A DNA stretch of 64,000 bases from Xiphydria camelus. Its lineage: Eukaryota > Arthropoda > Insecta > Hymenoptera > Xiphydriidae. The stretch lies in NCBI GenBank assembly GCA_963678675.1, contig OY783192.1:28335987-28399986 (forward strand). Direction: 5' to 3'. Below, in pieces: positions 33,993-45,230 of the stretch. Numbering within the stretch: position 1 is the stretch's first letter; each line of letters opens with the position of its first letter. Both the position numbers and the translations under genes were made by a program. The notes below the pieces were generated by a model. The model saw only the letters and a program-made list of their open reading frames with translations, did no database searches and had not been told where the DNA came from.

Positions 33993-34260
33993 AGGGTGTC
34001 CGTAAAGTATGGAAACGGTTGAATATCTCGAAAAGTACGCTTCAGAACGGGAAACGAAAAAATGCGTATCCGATATTTTTTTAAAAACTATCAAATGATA
34101 CCACGATTGATCCCACACCCCAACCCCTGTGGGTGGGGCAGGGGGAAGATTCAAAATCTTAAATAGGAACCCCCACTTTTGATTGCACATTCGCATTCTA
34201 CATTAAAAACTACATAACTTTTATTTGAAACATTTTTTTCGATTCATGGCAGATGGCGCT
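33993..34260 (+). mobile_element. One-ended Tc1/mariner-type terminus
   Basis: TACAGGGTGTCCGTAAAGTATGG at 33991 and ~250 bp of sequence like other MLE ends (ACGGTTGAATATCTC; AATCTTAAATAGGAACCCCC). The opposite end is not found. Confidence 0.5.
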
Positions 34261-34429
34261 ATAATCGACGAAATTCAATTTTTTCGGTTTTTGCAATTGA
34301 GAGTCGATTTATTCGATTCTGCAATACAATTGCGATAGAAATTTACATTTTTTATTCTCATACTTGATATTTTTGTTAAAAATTTAATTCAGTATCGCAA
34401 ATTTGAATTGCAGATTCGTTCTGTACCTG

Positions 34430-34790
34430 GAAACAAAATTGACTCAAATTTGGCCAACACATTAACAGCTTCGATGCCAAGACGATTAGCAGCTATTATT
34501 AACTTCAAAAGATTACTAAGTATTGGCTTTGTTATTTTATGTGCATGTTCTCGAAAGTACCTACTAAGTGTATGAATACATTCTTCCCTACCTTATTTGA
34601 CACTTACCAAAAGAAATGTCTTATATTTTTTAGTATACATTTTTTCTCTTCAAAAAATACGTAGATATTATTTGAACGCTGAAACTATAAGCCATATTTT
34701 GATACCAATAGATATTAATTTATCTTAACTATTTGCAAGTGGGTCGTAGTTGAACGGTACCTCACCATGGTATGTGAATACTTTTTCCCG
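34430..34790 (+). pseudogene. Tc1-like transposon remnant (second copy)
   Basis: The plus strand encodes NKIDSNLANTL, ASMPRRLAAII and then decays; the terminus AAAGTATTC-type complement (GAATACTTTTTCCCGCC) is at 34777-34793. It aligns over ~350 bp with the inverse-oriented copy at 18250-18625. Confidence 0.72.
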
Positions 34791-34792
34791 CC

Positions 34793-34820
34793 ATTGTGTG
34801 TGTGTGTGTGTTGTGTGTAG
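34793..34820 (+). repeat. (TG)n microsatellite
   Basis: Short TGTGTG run adjoining the Tc1 terminus. Confidence 0.8.
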
Positions 34821-35833
34821 ATGTCGTACAGACAAGCGTGAGTTACGAGGTAGTCGACAATCGAAAGTAGATAGCTATATTAGAAAGGCTTGTACCCAGG
34901 TAGAAATCTGTCCAGGTTGTGCAAGGTTGAACCTTGTTACAAGGTACGTTTTGCAAGGTTACGCTGCAAGGTTAAAACAGGGTTGCTGTAAGCCTGTCTG
35001 TTCCTTGCATAGCCGAAACTGACCACTGCCCTGTACCGTTAGCCTGTTTCAAGCTTGCAATAATAGAGAGATACCAGGTTCGCGCGACAAGGTGAAAACA
35101 AGGCGAAAACAAGGTTGTGCCGGCAGCTTAGCGAATCAGTGCCGCCTCTAGATGTTGAGTCGTCTTCATGCTTAGCGCCCTTTTCTAGTGTCGGCGCCCC
35201 ATGGCTAGTGCGCCTTCGTGCGTGGCACGAAATGGCCCCTCGTTAGACACGGCCCTGCGCTTAGCGAATAGATATCATAAAAATCCGCGGCGTGGCGTGC
35301 GCATCGCCTCAGCTGTCAGAGCCCTTAGATTGAGGTTAGCATCAGTGGCGATCAGTTCGGTTCACGCGTGTTTTTTTTTGTTAAGAAGCCGTTAGTGTTT
35401 AATGTTAACGCGTACAAACGTTTCTTTAGTGCACATCGAGTGTAAACGTTTTTTTAGTGCACGTTGAGTGTAAACGTGGGTTATTCGTGTCCAGCCTCAC
35501 TTTCTTAAATGTCTTCAAACAAATTTCAAAAGGATTCCTCTAGAAAAAAACGAATTGTTTAAATAACCATATATTAACCATAACGAATTTGCGTATTGCA
35601 TCACGCAAATGGTTAAAAATCGCGTGGACACGAATGACCCACGTTTACACGGAATGGGTTAAAACATTCGGGGGCAAGATCTTCGGAATAAGGACCTACG
35701 AGCAGAAAATAAATATTATCCAGCTTTCTGCATAGAAGGGTAAGTATTAATAGCTAATTTCATGAAATTATTTGCAAAAAGCAGATAGATGAATAAGTTT
35801 CTTTATTATCTCATATGCTTGTCTTTCATACAG

Positions 35834-36120
35834 TTGCAGATCCAGCGTCAAGGAAGGCCAGATATTCCATCGACTCAGAGGCGAAGGAACATGGAAAGGA
35901 GACCGCAGGCATTGGTCAGTGTAGCAGCTCAGCTATCGAGTAAGTAACATCCCTGAGATTAATGGTAGGCAGTATTATATCGAATTCGTATTCCTTATAA
36001 GGAGTATTATATCGAATTCGTATTTCAGATCAGAGGAAGGGGCATGAGACCTGGTGCCCCTCAGGCTCAGGAGCAATCCAGTCGTCACTGAAAATTTGAC
36101 TCCACATCTCCCGAAGAAGT
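35834..36120 (+). other. Possible spliced exons inside the composite element
   Basis: AG acceptor before TTGCAGATCC (35834), open to a GTAAGT donor at about 35940; then an acceptor before ATCAGAGGAAGG (36028) and a stop by 36100. A third donor (GGGTAAGT) is near 35740. Joined, the frame is Arg/Gln-rich (RRRNMERRPQALV). No family is recognised. This may be a captured gene fragment. Confidence 0.3.
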
Positions 36121-38290
36121 AATATTATCTTAAGTATCTATGAGATTTTAGACTAAATTGTTAGAATACTTTTCTGTACATTATTTTTCGCTGTAGAAGA
36201 GAGGTATAGGTATTCAATTTCGATTGTTTAATATTATATGTGGTTAATTTAACTTAACTTTTATTAGGTAATAATCAGGCCAAAAAAGCAACAAAAATCA
36301 CAACACGTCTGACGCTTCGATTCCTCTCCGAACCCTCTCCGGAGACACAATGAAGGATTCATTCGAAAAAGAACCGAAACGTCAGACATGCAGTGACTTT
36401 TGTTGTTTTTTGGCCTGATTATTACCTAATAAAAGTTAAGTTAAATTAATATTAAACTACAGGCGACAGAAGTAATATTATCTTAAGAATCTATGAGATG
36501 TTAGACTAAATTGTTAGAATACTTTTCCCTACATTATATTTCGCTGTACACAAGAGAGGTATAGGTATTCAATTTCGATTGTTTAATAATATATGAGGTT
36601 AATTTAACTTAACTTTTATTAGGTAATAATCAGGCCAAAAGCAACAAGAATCACAACACGTCTGACGCTTCGATTCCTCTCCGAACCCTCTCCGGAGGCA
36701 CAATGAAGGATTCATTCGAAAAAGAACCGAAACGTCAGACGTGCAGTGACTTTTGTTGTTTTTTGGCCTGATTATTACCTAATAAAAGTTAAGTTAAATT
36801 AATATTAAACTACAGGCGACAGAAGTAATATTATCTTAAGAATCTATGAGATTTTAGACTAAATTGTTAGAATACTTTTCCCTACATTGTTTCGCTGTAC
36901 AAGAGAGGTATAGGTATTCAATTTCGATTGTTTAATAATATATGAGGTTAATTTAACTTAACTTTTATTAGGTAATAATCAGGCCAAAAAAGCAACAAAA
37001 ATCACAACACGTCTGACGCTTCGATTCCTCTCCGAACCCTCTTCGGAGACGAAATCAAGGATTCGTTCGAAGAGGAACCCAAACGTCAGACGCGTGCAGT
37101 GATTTTTGTTGTTTTTTGGCCTGATTATTACCTAATAAAAGTTAAGTTAAATTAATATTAAACTACAGGCGACAGAAGTAATATTATCTTAAGAATCTAT
37201 GAGATTTTAGACTAAAGCTAGGAATCCACTACACTCGACTCGACTCGACTCGACACGACACGACTCGACACGACACGGTGACAAAAATTTGCGTGGTGTG
37301 TCCACTGGAATCGACGCGACACGACTCGACGCTACTCGACACGATGGTAGTGCTTCGTCCTTTTAAATTTTAACGTACAAGGATGCATCGTGTATGGCTC
37401 TATAATTTTTCCAATTATTGCTTCTCTGTAACATCTATACAGATAGAAATTTACTATATACCTATTTATGTTTACTTGGTCTATTCAAGGCTTTTGAGAT
37501 TTCTCAAGCTTCGTTGCGTATATTTTGGTCTCTATATTTCAAACTATGTATATTTTACAGCATCTCATACGCTCTAAATTTATTAATGAGATCCTCCTCC
37601 ATTCCTCTGCGAAATTAATGTAAAATCTTCGAACTGTTCTTCTCGACTCTTTCCAAGCAAGACTGCCGCAATTCAACTGTTCGCTCATCGGTTCATATCT
37701 CGATGTGCACGCAAACCGTGTCCACTAGGCTCGACTCGACTTGACTCGACTCGACGCGACAAATTTCTGGCCAGCCAGAAAAGTGTCGTGTCGAGTCGAG
37801 TCGAGTCGAGTCGAGTCGAGTCGAGTCGAGTCGTGTCGAGTCGAGTCGAGTCGTGTCGAGCCTAGTGGATTTCTACGCCATTTAAATACATGGAAAATCA
37901 TGCGATCAGAAACGCGTCGTGTCGAGTCGTATCGTGTCGAGTCGAGTCGAGTCGAGTGTAGTGGATTCCTAGCTTAAATTGTTAGAATACTTTTCCGTAC
38001 ATTATATTTCGCTGTACACAAAAGAGGTATAGGTATTCAATTTCGATTGTTTAATAATATATGAGGTTAATTTAACTTAACTTTTATTAGGTAATAATCA
38101 GGCCAAAAGCAACAAAAATCACAACACGTCTGACGCTTCGATTCCTCTCCGAACCCTCTTCGGAGACGAAATGAAGGATTCGTTGGAAGAGGAACCCAAA
38201 CGTCAGACGAGCAGTGATTTTTGTTGTTTTTTGGCCTGATTATTACCTAATAAAAGTTAAGTTAAATTAATCTCATATATTATTAAACAA
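36115..38290 (+). repeat. Four tandem copies of a 353-bp hairpin unit
   Basis: Units start AGAAGTAATATTATC at 36115, 36468, 36821 and 37174: exactly 353 bp apart three times. Each unit is a long inverted repeat (ACTTTTATTAGGTAATAATC and complement, then GACGCTTCG / CGAAACGTC). The fourth copy is split by the element at 37216-37974. The array end at 38250-38300 closes with the complement of the unit's upstream flank. Confidence 0.85.
37216..37974. mobile_element. 759-bp foldback with GTCGA/CGACT pentamer arrays, TAA duplication
   Basis: Inserted in the fourth 353-bp unit: TAA at 37213-37215 and 37975-37977. Termini AGCTAGGAATCCACTACACT, then arrays of CGACT/CGACA pentamers in each arm (37233-37275, 37310-37340; 37730-37757, 37786-37862, 37910-37962). 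Comparison with units 1-3 gives the empty site directly. Confidence 0.85.
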
Positions 38291-38773
38291 TCGAAATTGA
38301 ATAAGTCACCCGTAAAATTGACGGGGTTCCGTAAACCTAGTGATAGTAAAGTAGGAATAATAAAATTTTACTCGTCTTAGTATTATACATTATTTTTCTA
38401 AATTTGTAATGCTATCGCTATATATTGTAAACCAATTTTAATTATCAATAAAATATAAATATTTAATTTTAGCCTCAAATGTTCTTCATTACCGACTCAT
38501 TACCGACAACGCAACCTTGTCCCAAGCGCCATAGTCTACCTTGAAACAAGCTTGCATAGCATACTGTCACAACATTGAAACGCGTAACGGATTTGCCTTG
38601 CATCAGCCTTGTTTTGCAACCTTGCCGCAAGGTTCTACCTTGCCGGCCAACCTTGTAACAAGCTTATTTCGGGGTACGATTTCTACCTGGGTATGAGTAA
38701 ATTCACAAATTGCTGTACATCTGATTTAATTCATATTGGAATTTTTTATTCACCTCAGAAGGGAGACGCTTAC

Positions 38774-38915
38774 CTTCTTTATAGGCAACCAGACCATTTT
38801 CGGCAAAAATATATTTATATTTTTCAAAAATACTGCCGCCGCCTAATTGTTCTTTCACTTTTGCTATGTCAAAATCGCCTAAAACTGCGACGTCGAATTC
38901 TTTTCTCACGATCTC
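38774..38915 (-). pseudogene. Lone phosphomannomutase exon
   Basis: 142-nt exon with AG acceptor (before GAGATCGTGAG) and GTAAGC donor. It encodes FDVAVLGDFDIAKVKEQLGG and YKYIFAENGLVAYKEG, which match eukaryotic phosphomannomutase (mannose-6-P to mannose-1-P) between its first conserved blocks; PMM proteins there read V-GGSD-K-EQLG and Y-F-ENGLVAYK-G. The usual GGSD motif is GDFD here. No other PMM exon is seen on either side, so it is probably a duplicated or captured exon. Confidence 0.6.
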
Positions 38916-38953
38916 CTGGTTAGATTTTTTAATATTGGGTTTGATTGGCTAAA

Positions 38954-39200
38954 GGTGCGTTTATACATTCGGCATTCAGCGAATGCCGAGCACGTGCTCG
39001 CCGATGTCAACGAGGCTTTAAGTTCGAACCCGAATATTCGGCATTTGGCGAATACCGAGCGGCAGCTCTACTCGGCGAACGTCGAGTAGCGTGGAATCGG
39101 AAGGTCGGCTCTTACCTATGGCTTATAAATAAGTGCAAACTTCTTCAATGTTCTTAAAATGCATGGGAGTTTCAGAGTTATTTGCAAAAGTCGAGAGAGC
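38954..39200 (+). mobile_element. MITE end with GGCATT/CGAATGCCGAG words
   Basis: After CTAA: AGGTGCGTTTATACATTCGG, then repeated GCATTCAGCGAATGCCGAGC and GAATATTCGGCATTTGGCG words to about 39090. A possible second end (GCAGCGTTTACACATTGC, 39219-39240) is in direct rather than inverse orientation, so the element may be rearranged. Confidence 0.4.
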
Positions 39201-39334
39201 ATCCTGAACGAATACTTCGGATGCAGCGTTTACACATTGCTTTTTTAGTTATATTTGAACGTTATTCCCATACGTATTGATGTAATATTGCAAGTACATT
39301 TTTCAATTTTTATAATAGCAGTGCTCCATCGCTC

Positions 39335-39600
39335 CTTAAGCGAACGTCCATATCGTTTCGTACCGTTCATTATTATCGTGATAATTAAATTTAGAGTTAA
39401 TCCCGCTATCGCACAGTCGCAATGGCGAGACGAGCGGTATGTTTTGGTGGATCTAAGCTGTTAATGAGCTTGCAGCACCATCAATCTTTTCCGGAAATGT
39501 TAATTACCGGACGTCGCAATTAACGAGTCGCAATGAACCGCGTTCCGCAATATCCATACGTTCAGATAGAAGTTGACGCTACCGGCAACATTGATTCTTC
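39335..39600 (+). mobile_element. LTR-like repeat, 5' portion
   Basis: Contains GGCGAGACGAGCGGTATGTTT, CTTTTCCGGAAATG TTAATTACCGGACG and TTCCGCAATATCCATACG in the same order as the other copies. Truncated on both sides. Confidence 0.5.
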
Positions 39601-39663
39601 CTTTCATAGTGAGCACGATCGTGCGATTCGAATAGCGAAAGATGAACAAAATATTCACACGAT

Positions 39664-40044
39664 TTGATTTTGTCCTTAGCAGGTTGCAACATATTTAATA
39701 TCGATGTAGATCTCGGTCTTCGCAATATTTCCACCGAAGCTCTTGCAGACGAAAACACTGTCAACTGTTTACTGAATTTAAAAGAAACTGGAGAATCGAT
39801 GATAAAAGAATACCAAACAGAACGATTTGAATTAAATAAGAAATATGTTTTTGATCCACTAGTAAGAAAACCAATTTATAATTGTAATTATAAACCCGCC
39901 AAAGAAAAGCAATCTACAAGTAGAGATAAAAAGAGTAGAAAAATCATAATTATTAATGCTACATTCCAACACTCATTTATGGCGGCATCACAATATTGTT
40001 GCACGAGGATTGTTGAGATATTATTAAAGTACCGATTTTTTTAA
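39664..40044 (+). other. Unidentified open frame behind a possible splice acceptor
   Basis: TTGTCCTTAGCAG precedes a frame of some 100 codons (NIDVDLGLRNISTEAL; KETGESMIKEYQTERFELNKK; then a Lys/Arg/Ser-rich tract). Composition looks coding up to about 39950. No family recognised; it may be a fragment of a host or transposon gene. Confidence 0.3.
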
Positions 40045-40059
40045 AAACTGACGTCCTGT

Positions 40060-40175
40060 ATCTTGAAAACCAGACATTTTAGGACACATGTTAATATGAA
40101 CTTTTCTACTGGAAATTGATTCAGTAATGTGCCCTTGCAATTACGGCCTATCATTAAGTAACACCCTGTATATAC
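40060..40175 (-). mobile_element. One-ended mariner-type terminus
   Basis: Ends ACACCCTGTATA at about 40161-40172, preceded by sequence resembling other MLE subterminal regions (TTTTAGGACACATGTTAATA). No partner terminus assigned. Confidence 0.4.
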
Positions 40176-40228
40176 ACTATGCAAAAAAAAACAAGCTCGA
40201 AGTCGTGAGCAGACCGGGCAAGCTAAAA

Positions 40229-40434
40229 ATGGCGCGTTGCCACGAGTCGACTCAAGTCGAACGATTTGGTAGTTCGACCGTAGTCGACTTAAAATTTCTT
40301 TGTTATTAGTCGAATCGCATGAAGTCGCAAGACGAGCTACTTCGTTCGATTCGACTAATAACAAAGAAATTTTACGTCGACTACGATCGAACTACCAAGT
40401 CGTTCGACTTGAGTCGACTCGTGGCAACGCGCTT
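40229..40434. repeat. 206-bp palindrome with AGTCGA words
   Basis: GCGCGTTGCCACGAGTCGAC and its complement bracket arms containing AGTCGAACGA, GTAGTCGACTT and TTTCTTTGTTATTAGTCGAA. The arms match over ~90 bp. Confidence 0.8.
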
Positions 40435-40820
40435 TAAAAGACTAAAAACTACTCGCTGCAGCTACTCGTTCTCGCGCCGTCGTCTGTCGTATTCTCGCCC
40501 TCGGCGTTGCCACCTCGGCTTCACGGATGCCACGCTCCGCGTTGGACTTCCCTGCCTTCTCGTCGTCCTCCGTCCCAGTCCCTTGCGTAAGCCAAAGGCG
40601 ATACAATGGCCTCGATGGGGTCTTCTCTGAAGAAGGGGCTTCCTTGCTGCTCCTTCGAGTTACGGCACCTGACAAAAAACATTACAAAATGATGTATCGC
40701 AATCATTACTTTGAACGGTTTTTACTTCGTAAATATATTTCAAAAACAATAATTTACATGAAAAAATATTAATTACTCTCACCTATTATACACCGATGGA
40801 GCCTGAACTCTTTAAGGAGA
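40435..40820. other. GC-richer stretch without recognised gene
   Basis: Bases 40480-40670 are GC-rich and open on both strands, but neither frame has a recognised motif. It adjoins the palindrome. Confidence 0.3.
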
Positions 40821-40845
40821 AACTTGCTAGACTAAAATTTGTAAT

Positions 40846-41015
40846 ATATGGACGTGCGTCATTTTAAATGGATGAAAATTTTCATCCAACATCCTCCCAA
40901 CCGTGGACTTGCTGATTCTAACCTCTGTTGCCACAGCTCGAATACTCGTTCGAGGGTTATTCCTTATTCTTTCTAGCACAGCATCGATATTTTGCTGCAC
41001 CTTTATTCTTCTGGG
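40846..41015 (-). pseudogene. Tc1/mariner-type HTH remnant
   Basis: The minus frame reads QQNIDAVLERIRNNPRTSI then RAVATEVRISKSTVGRML: a homeodomain-like helix-turn-helix of the IS630/Tc1/mariner type. No catalytic part follows. A short copy of QQNIDAVLE is at 44935-44960. Confidence 0.6.
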
Positions 41016-41046
41016 ACTTCCTAAAATAATTATAAAAACAATATAT

Positions 41047-41955
41047 AATTCAGCCTTGACAAATACAATCTTATCGAGCTGTACCTTATCGAGGCGATCT
41101 TTCGACATAATGATTCCAAAACGTTTTTATCGAGAAATATATATTTCTAACATATACGGTAGTGTTCACGAATATTGTAAAATATCGCAGGAATGTTACA
41201 TAAAAGTTACTTGCAAAAACGTGCTTTGTAGGGTGTAAATGATGATATTTTATAATATAATTTCCATCGTTACACCAGAAGCGAAGAAGATTTGAAATAA
41301 AAGTGAGGTACATATACACTTCATGTTTGACAGGTCGGTATATAAATTGGAACTTGTGATAGTATAATACGAAAGAGGAAATATATCGATAAAGAAAAAA
41401 TAATAAAATAGTTACTCCATTATTGTAATCCAATTCCATTGTATCCCTTATTTTTCTGCCACGACTTTGATTGTTGATAGTGAAGAAAAATCAAATTTAT
41501 TGGTTGATCCATCCACTATCAACAATCAAAGTCGTGGCAGAAAAATAAGGGATCCAATGGAATTAGATTACAATAATGGAGTAACTATTTGATTATTTTT
41601 TCTTTATCGATATATTTCTTCTTTCGTACTATACTATCACACAAGTTCCAATTTATATACCGACCTGTCAAACGTGAAGTGTATATGTACCTCACTTTTA
41701 TTTCAAATCTTCTTCGCTTCTGGTGTAACGATGGAAATTATATTATAAAATATCATCATTTACACCCTACAAAGCACGTTTTTGCAAGTAACTTTTCTGT
41801 AACATTCCTGCGATATTTTACAATATTCGTGAACACTACCGTATATGTTAGAAATATATATTTCTCGATAAAATCGTTTTGGAATCATTGTGTCGAAAGA
41901 TCGCCTCGATAAGGTACAGCTCGATAAGATTGTATTTGTCAAGGCTGAATTATAC
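41047..41955. repeat. ~910-bp palindrome (arms ~435 bp)
   Basis: Left arm from TTCAGCCTTGACAAATAC, right arm ending in its complement; the arms meet around 41483-41512 with a spacer of ~30 bp. Partial third and fourth copies lie at 44562-44910 and 51185-51310. Antisense open frames with near-identical products come from the symmetry. Confidence 0.85.
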
Positions 41956-42458
41956 AGGGCTTTAGAAAAGTCTGGAAACGGTCGATTATTCGGTAAAATA
42001 TACGAGGTATCAAAAAAGTTAAATTCAAAAGTTTTAGGGTTTTTAAGCGTCTACTAGACAGTTAAAGTTTTAATTATACAGGGTTGGTCATAAAGTCGTG
42101 ACACACAAAAGTTGCATTTTTTCTAATGGAAACCCCTGTATATTATTGGATATATCAAATCGTCCTTCAATTTTGAGCAATAATTGTAATTGACATAATG
42201 CACTTAAATTCAATCGTTTCCGAGTTATCCAGTTTTGAAAATTTTAAATATGTTATAAAAAGTAAAAAACTGAAAAAGACCTTTGAATAAACCCCACTAA
42301 ATAATTCAAATTTAAACATTTATTTGAACGAGGAACAATTATTTTCTATAGTCAATACCTAATTTGTAACAATATTTAAAGTAAATTGAAAATAGAAGTT
42401 TGAAAATGGCACCTAAAAACCGAACAAATATTATGTTGAATAAAAAACGCATTTTTTT

Positions 42459-44303
42459 TTATTTGATAAGGTGTTCAAATTGTGCACCATTCACTGCTTG
42501 ATAATGTGCCAATCTTGTATAAAAATCGTCTATCACGTTGTTCAATTGATTTTCATTCACAAGCTGAATTTCGTCGATTATCCGCTGCCTGAGCTCATTA
42601 ATATCCCGTGGTTTAGTTTTGTAAACCCTAGTTTTCAGGTGACCCCAGAGGAAGTAGTCAAGAGGCGTTAAATCAGGTGACCTGGCCGGCCACTCAATTG
42701 CGCCTCGCCCTCCGATCCATCTTAGAGGAAAAACTTCATCCAAATATGCCCTGACTTCGCGGCCGAAATGGGGAGGCGCCCCATCTTGTTGAAACCATGT
42801 CGATGCATAACCTTCACCGACGGCTCCATGAATGCCAGGCACAATCAAATTTTGTAACAATTCCAAATATTTTCTGGCATCTAGATTACCATCTATGAAA
42901 TATGGACCTATCACTTGTCTACCAATTATTCAGCACCAGACGTTAGGCTTTTCTGGTGTTTGGGTGTGATTACACAGGCACACAAAAAAAAGGCCTTGTT
43001 CCCGGAACCAGACCAGTATATCTTTATGTTTTTGGAGTCGCTGAATCCGAATCCGGTGTCTGTTTGTCTCCATCACGTCACATTTTTTTTTAATCTCAAA
43101 AAACCATCAATAGTTCATGATTTTCAAAAAGTTAATAGACTTAAGCCAAATTCGCTATAGGGGTTTTTTTGGGTCGCTGATCACGAATCTGAAATAGGAT
43201 TTCAAAAATGCAAAATGGCGGATCCAATATGGCGGACGAGATTTTCGAAAATCGACGGATTCATGCCAAATTTGGTATAGGGTTTTTTTTTCGATCGCTA
43301 ATGACGAATATGAAGTTATATTTACAAAAATTCAAAATTTTCGAAAATCTTATCCTCCATATTGGATCCGCCATCTTGAATTTTTTAAATCTGACTTCAG
43401 ATTCATGATCAGCGACCCAAAAAACCTCCTTATACCAAATTCGGCATGAATCCGTCGATTTTCAAAAATATCGACCGCCATATTGGATCCGCCATCTTGA
43501 ATTTTTGAAATCCGATTTCAGATTCGTGATCAGTGACCCAAAAAACCCCTTATAGCGAATTTGGTTTAAGTCCATTAACTTTTTGAAAATCATGATCTAT
43601 TGATGGTTTTTGAGATTAAAAAAAAATGTGACGTGATGGAGACAAACGGACACCGGATTCGGATTCAGCGACCCCAAAAACATAAAGATATGCTGGTCTG
43701 GTTCTGGGAACAAGACCTTTTTTTTTTGTGTGCCTGTGTTATCAATCATCCAGCGTGGATTAGAATCACTCCAATAACGACAATTATGACGGTTTAAGGT
43801 ACCATTTAAATTAAATGTCGCTTCATCGCTGAAAACAATTTTTCTCGAAAAATTCACATTTTCATCACATTTTTGCATCAACAATTCGCAAAGTTCCAAT
43901 CGCCTGTCGTAGTCATCACCACTCAATTCTTGAACTAAAGTAACTTTATATGGGTGGAATTTGCATCCTTTAAGAATACGATGCACTGAAAACGTGGAGA
44001 TTTCGTGTTCTTGGGCAGCTTTTGGAATTGAAACATGCCTATTCTCAATGAAAGATTGCATTACTTCTAAGCTTTTTTCTTCATTCGTCGCGCTTTTTGG
44101 GCGCCCTGTTCGCGGACGGTCTTTTACCGAACCAAACTGTTCAAAACGATGGACAGTTTTTTGAACAGTAGACTTAGCTATCGGCGGTCGATCTACAAAC
44201 GTGTCATTAAACAAATTCGCCACTTGCTCATAGCTACGAACCCTGTCACCATATCCTCTCATCATAAGAGGATAGAAATTCGCTCTTCTTCGGTTAATTG
44301 CAT
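42459..44303 (-). pseudogene. DD41D transposase, broken by insertion, frameshift and stop
   Basis: The likely start ATG is at 44303 (MQLTEEERISIL), after which a 1-base deletion near 44266 shifts into the main frame (MMRGYGDRVRSYEQVANLFN). Domain order: HTH with SKSTV-type motif and GRPKSATNEE linker, second HTH around SVHRILK, first Asp in VFSDEATF, second in QQDGAPPH, third in PLDYFLWG. There are 41 residues between the second and third Asp. The frame is cut at 43741/42970 by the 766-bp palindrome, and a TGA at 42932-42930 follows. Three lesions, so it is dead. Confidence 0.82.
42973..43738. mobile_element. 766-bp foldback inserted in the DD41D transposase
   Basis: Termini CACAGGCACACAAAAAAAAGG; TTA at 42970-42972 and 43739-43741. 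Arms of ~365 bp with GGATCCAATATGG and GATTCATGC words. Precise removal with one TTA rejoins the transposase frame (MIDN followed by HTQTPEKPNVW). TWA duplication suits Harbinger-type mobilisation. Confidence 0.85.
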
Positions 44304-44561
44304 TGCACTGAGGAATTATTAAAGCAAAAAACCACGAAACTTTTAGGAAAATGACAATAGGTCGTCAACAAGATGTCGTCAAAACTAGGTACGACAGATG
44401 ATCTCCATGGAAACTGACTCACTTTTTATAACATATTTTAAATTTTCAAAACTCGATAACTCGGAAACGGTTGAATTTAAGTGCATTATGTTAATTACAA
44501 TTATTGCTCAAAATTGAAGGACAAATTGATATATCCAATAATATACAGGTATTTCCATAAA

Positions 44562-44965
44562 CCGACCTGTCAAACGTGAAGTGTACATGTATGTACCTCA
44601 CTTCTATTTCATCTCTTCTTTGCCTTTTGTGTAACGATGGAAATTACAAAATATCATCATTTACACCCCGCAAAGCACGTTTTTGCAAGCAACTTTTCTG
44701 TAACATTCCTGCGATATTTTACAGTATTCGTGAACATTACCGTATGTTAGAAACATTCCTTTACTCATAGTATATATTTTTCGATAAATTCGCGAATGTT
44801 GCAAAACAGCATAGAAGCATTTCGGAATCATTACATTGAAAGATCTCCTCGGTAAGGTACAGCTCGATAAGATTGTACTTGTTAGGGCTGAATTATATAT
44901 AGGGTTTTTATATCCCAGAAGAATATAGGTGCAGCAAAATATCGATGCTGTGCTGGAAATTTATT
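44562..44965 (+). repeat. Partial copy of the 41047-41955 repeat
   Basis: ACCGACCTGTCAAACGTGAA through AAGGTACAGCTCGATAAGA, then the QQNIDAVLE-type fragment, in the same order as at 41660-41950 and 41030-40960. It shows that the repeat and the HTH remnant belong to one older element. Confidence 0.7.
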
Positions 44966-45230
44966 TACGAGTAAGGGGGGGGGCAAAATTTCAGCGGTGC
45001 ATGCAAAAGGATTTCTTGAAACTATTCCAACGTCTCGAGTTAATATGTAACAACATATATCCCGACCAGAAATTTCGATACTTGTCACATCAGGGCCGGT
45101 TCAGGCAGCCGGATCTTGGAAGTCAGGCCCTTATCAGGCAACCTTACCCGGCCCTGGTCAGGTATGTAACGCATTGTCACATCAGGGCCGGGTCCGGTTG
45201 CCGGATCCGGCCCGGATCCGGTACCGGATT

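Larger units (their letters stand above)
34895..38691. mobile_element. 3.8-kb composite element with CAAGGTT-rich ends
   Basis: TIR CCCAGGTAGAAATC at 34895 and its complement ending 38691, each next to TA. Just inside both ends the word CAAGGTT/AACCTTG repeats many times (34910-35110; 38505-38660). The interior holds a candidate spliced transcript (35700-36120) and a fourfold 353-bp array (36115-38290) that itself carries a later insertion. Confidence 0.6.
42126..44559 (-). mobile_element. Rosa-like (DD41D) mariner-superfamily transposon, interrupted
   Basis: TIRs of about 135 bp (left 42126-42262, right 44420-44559; ATGGAAAYMCCTGTATATT outermost). It contains one transposase gene on the minus strand, cut by a 766-bp palindromic insertion. 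Without it the element is ~1.67 kb. The right flank is a copy of the 41047-41955 repeat, so it inserted into older repeat DNA. Confidence 0.75.

Noticed and set aside
36115..38290. CRISPR-like array
   Set aside because: Regular 353-bp units are long hairpins with no unique spacers; eukaryotic context. No CRISPR arrays in the window.
42977..43738. Plus-strand 65-81 aa frames mirrored on the minus strand in the foldback
   Set aside because: Mirror products of the palindrome.
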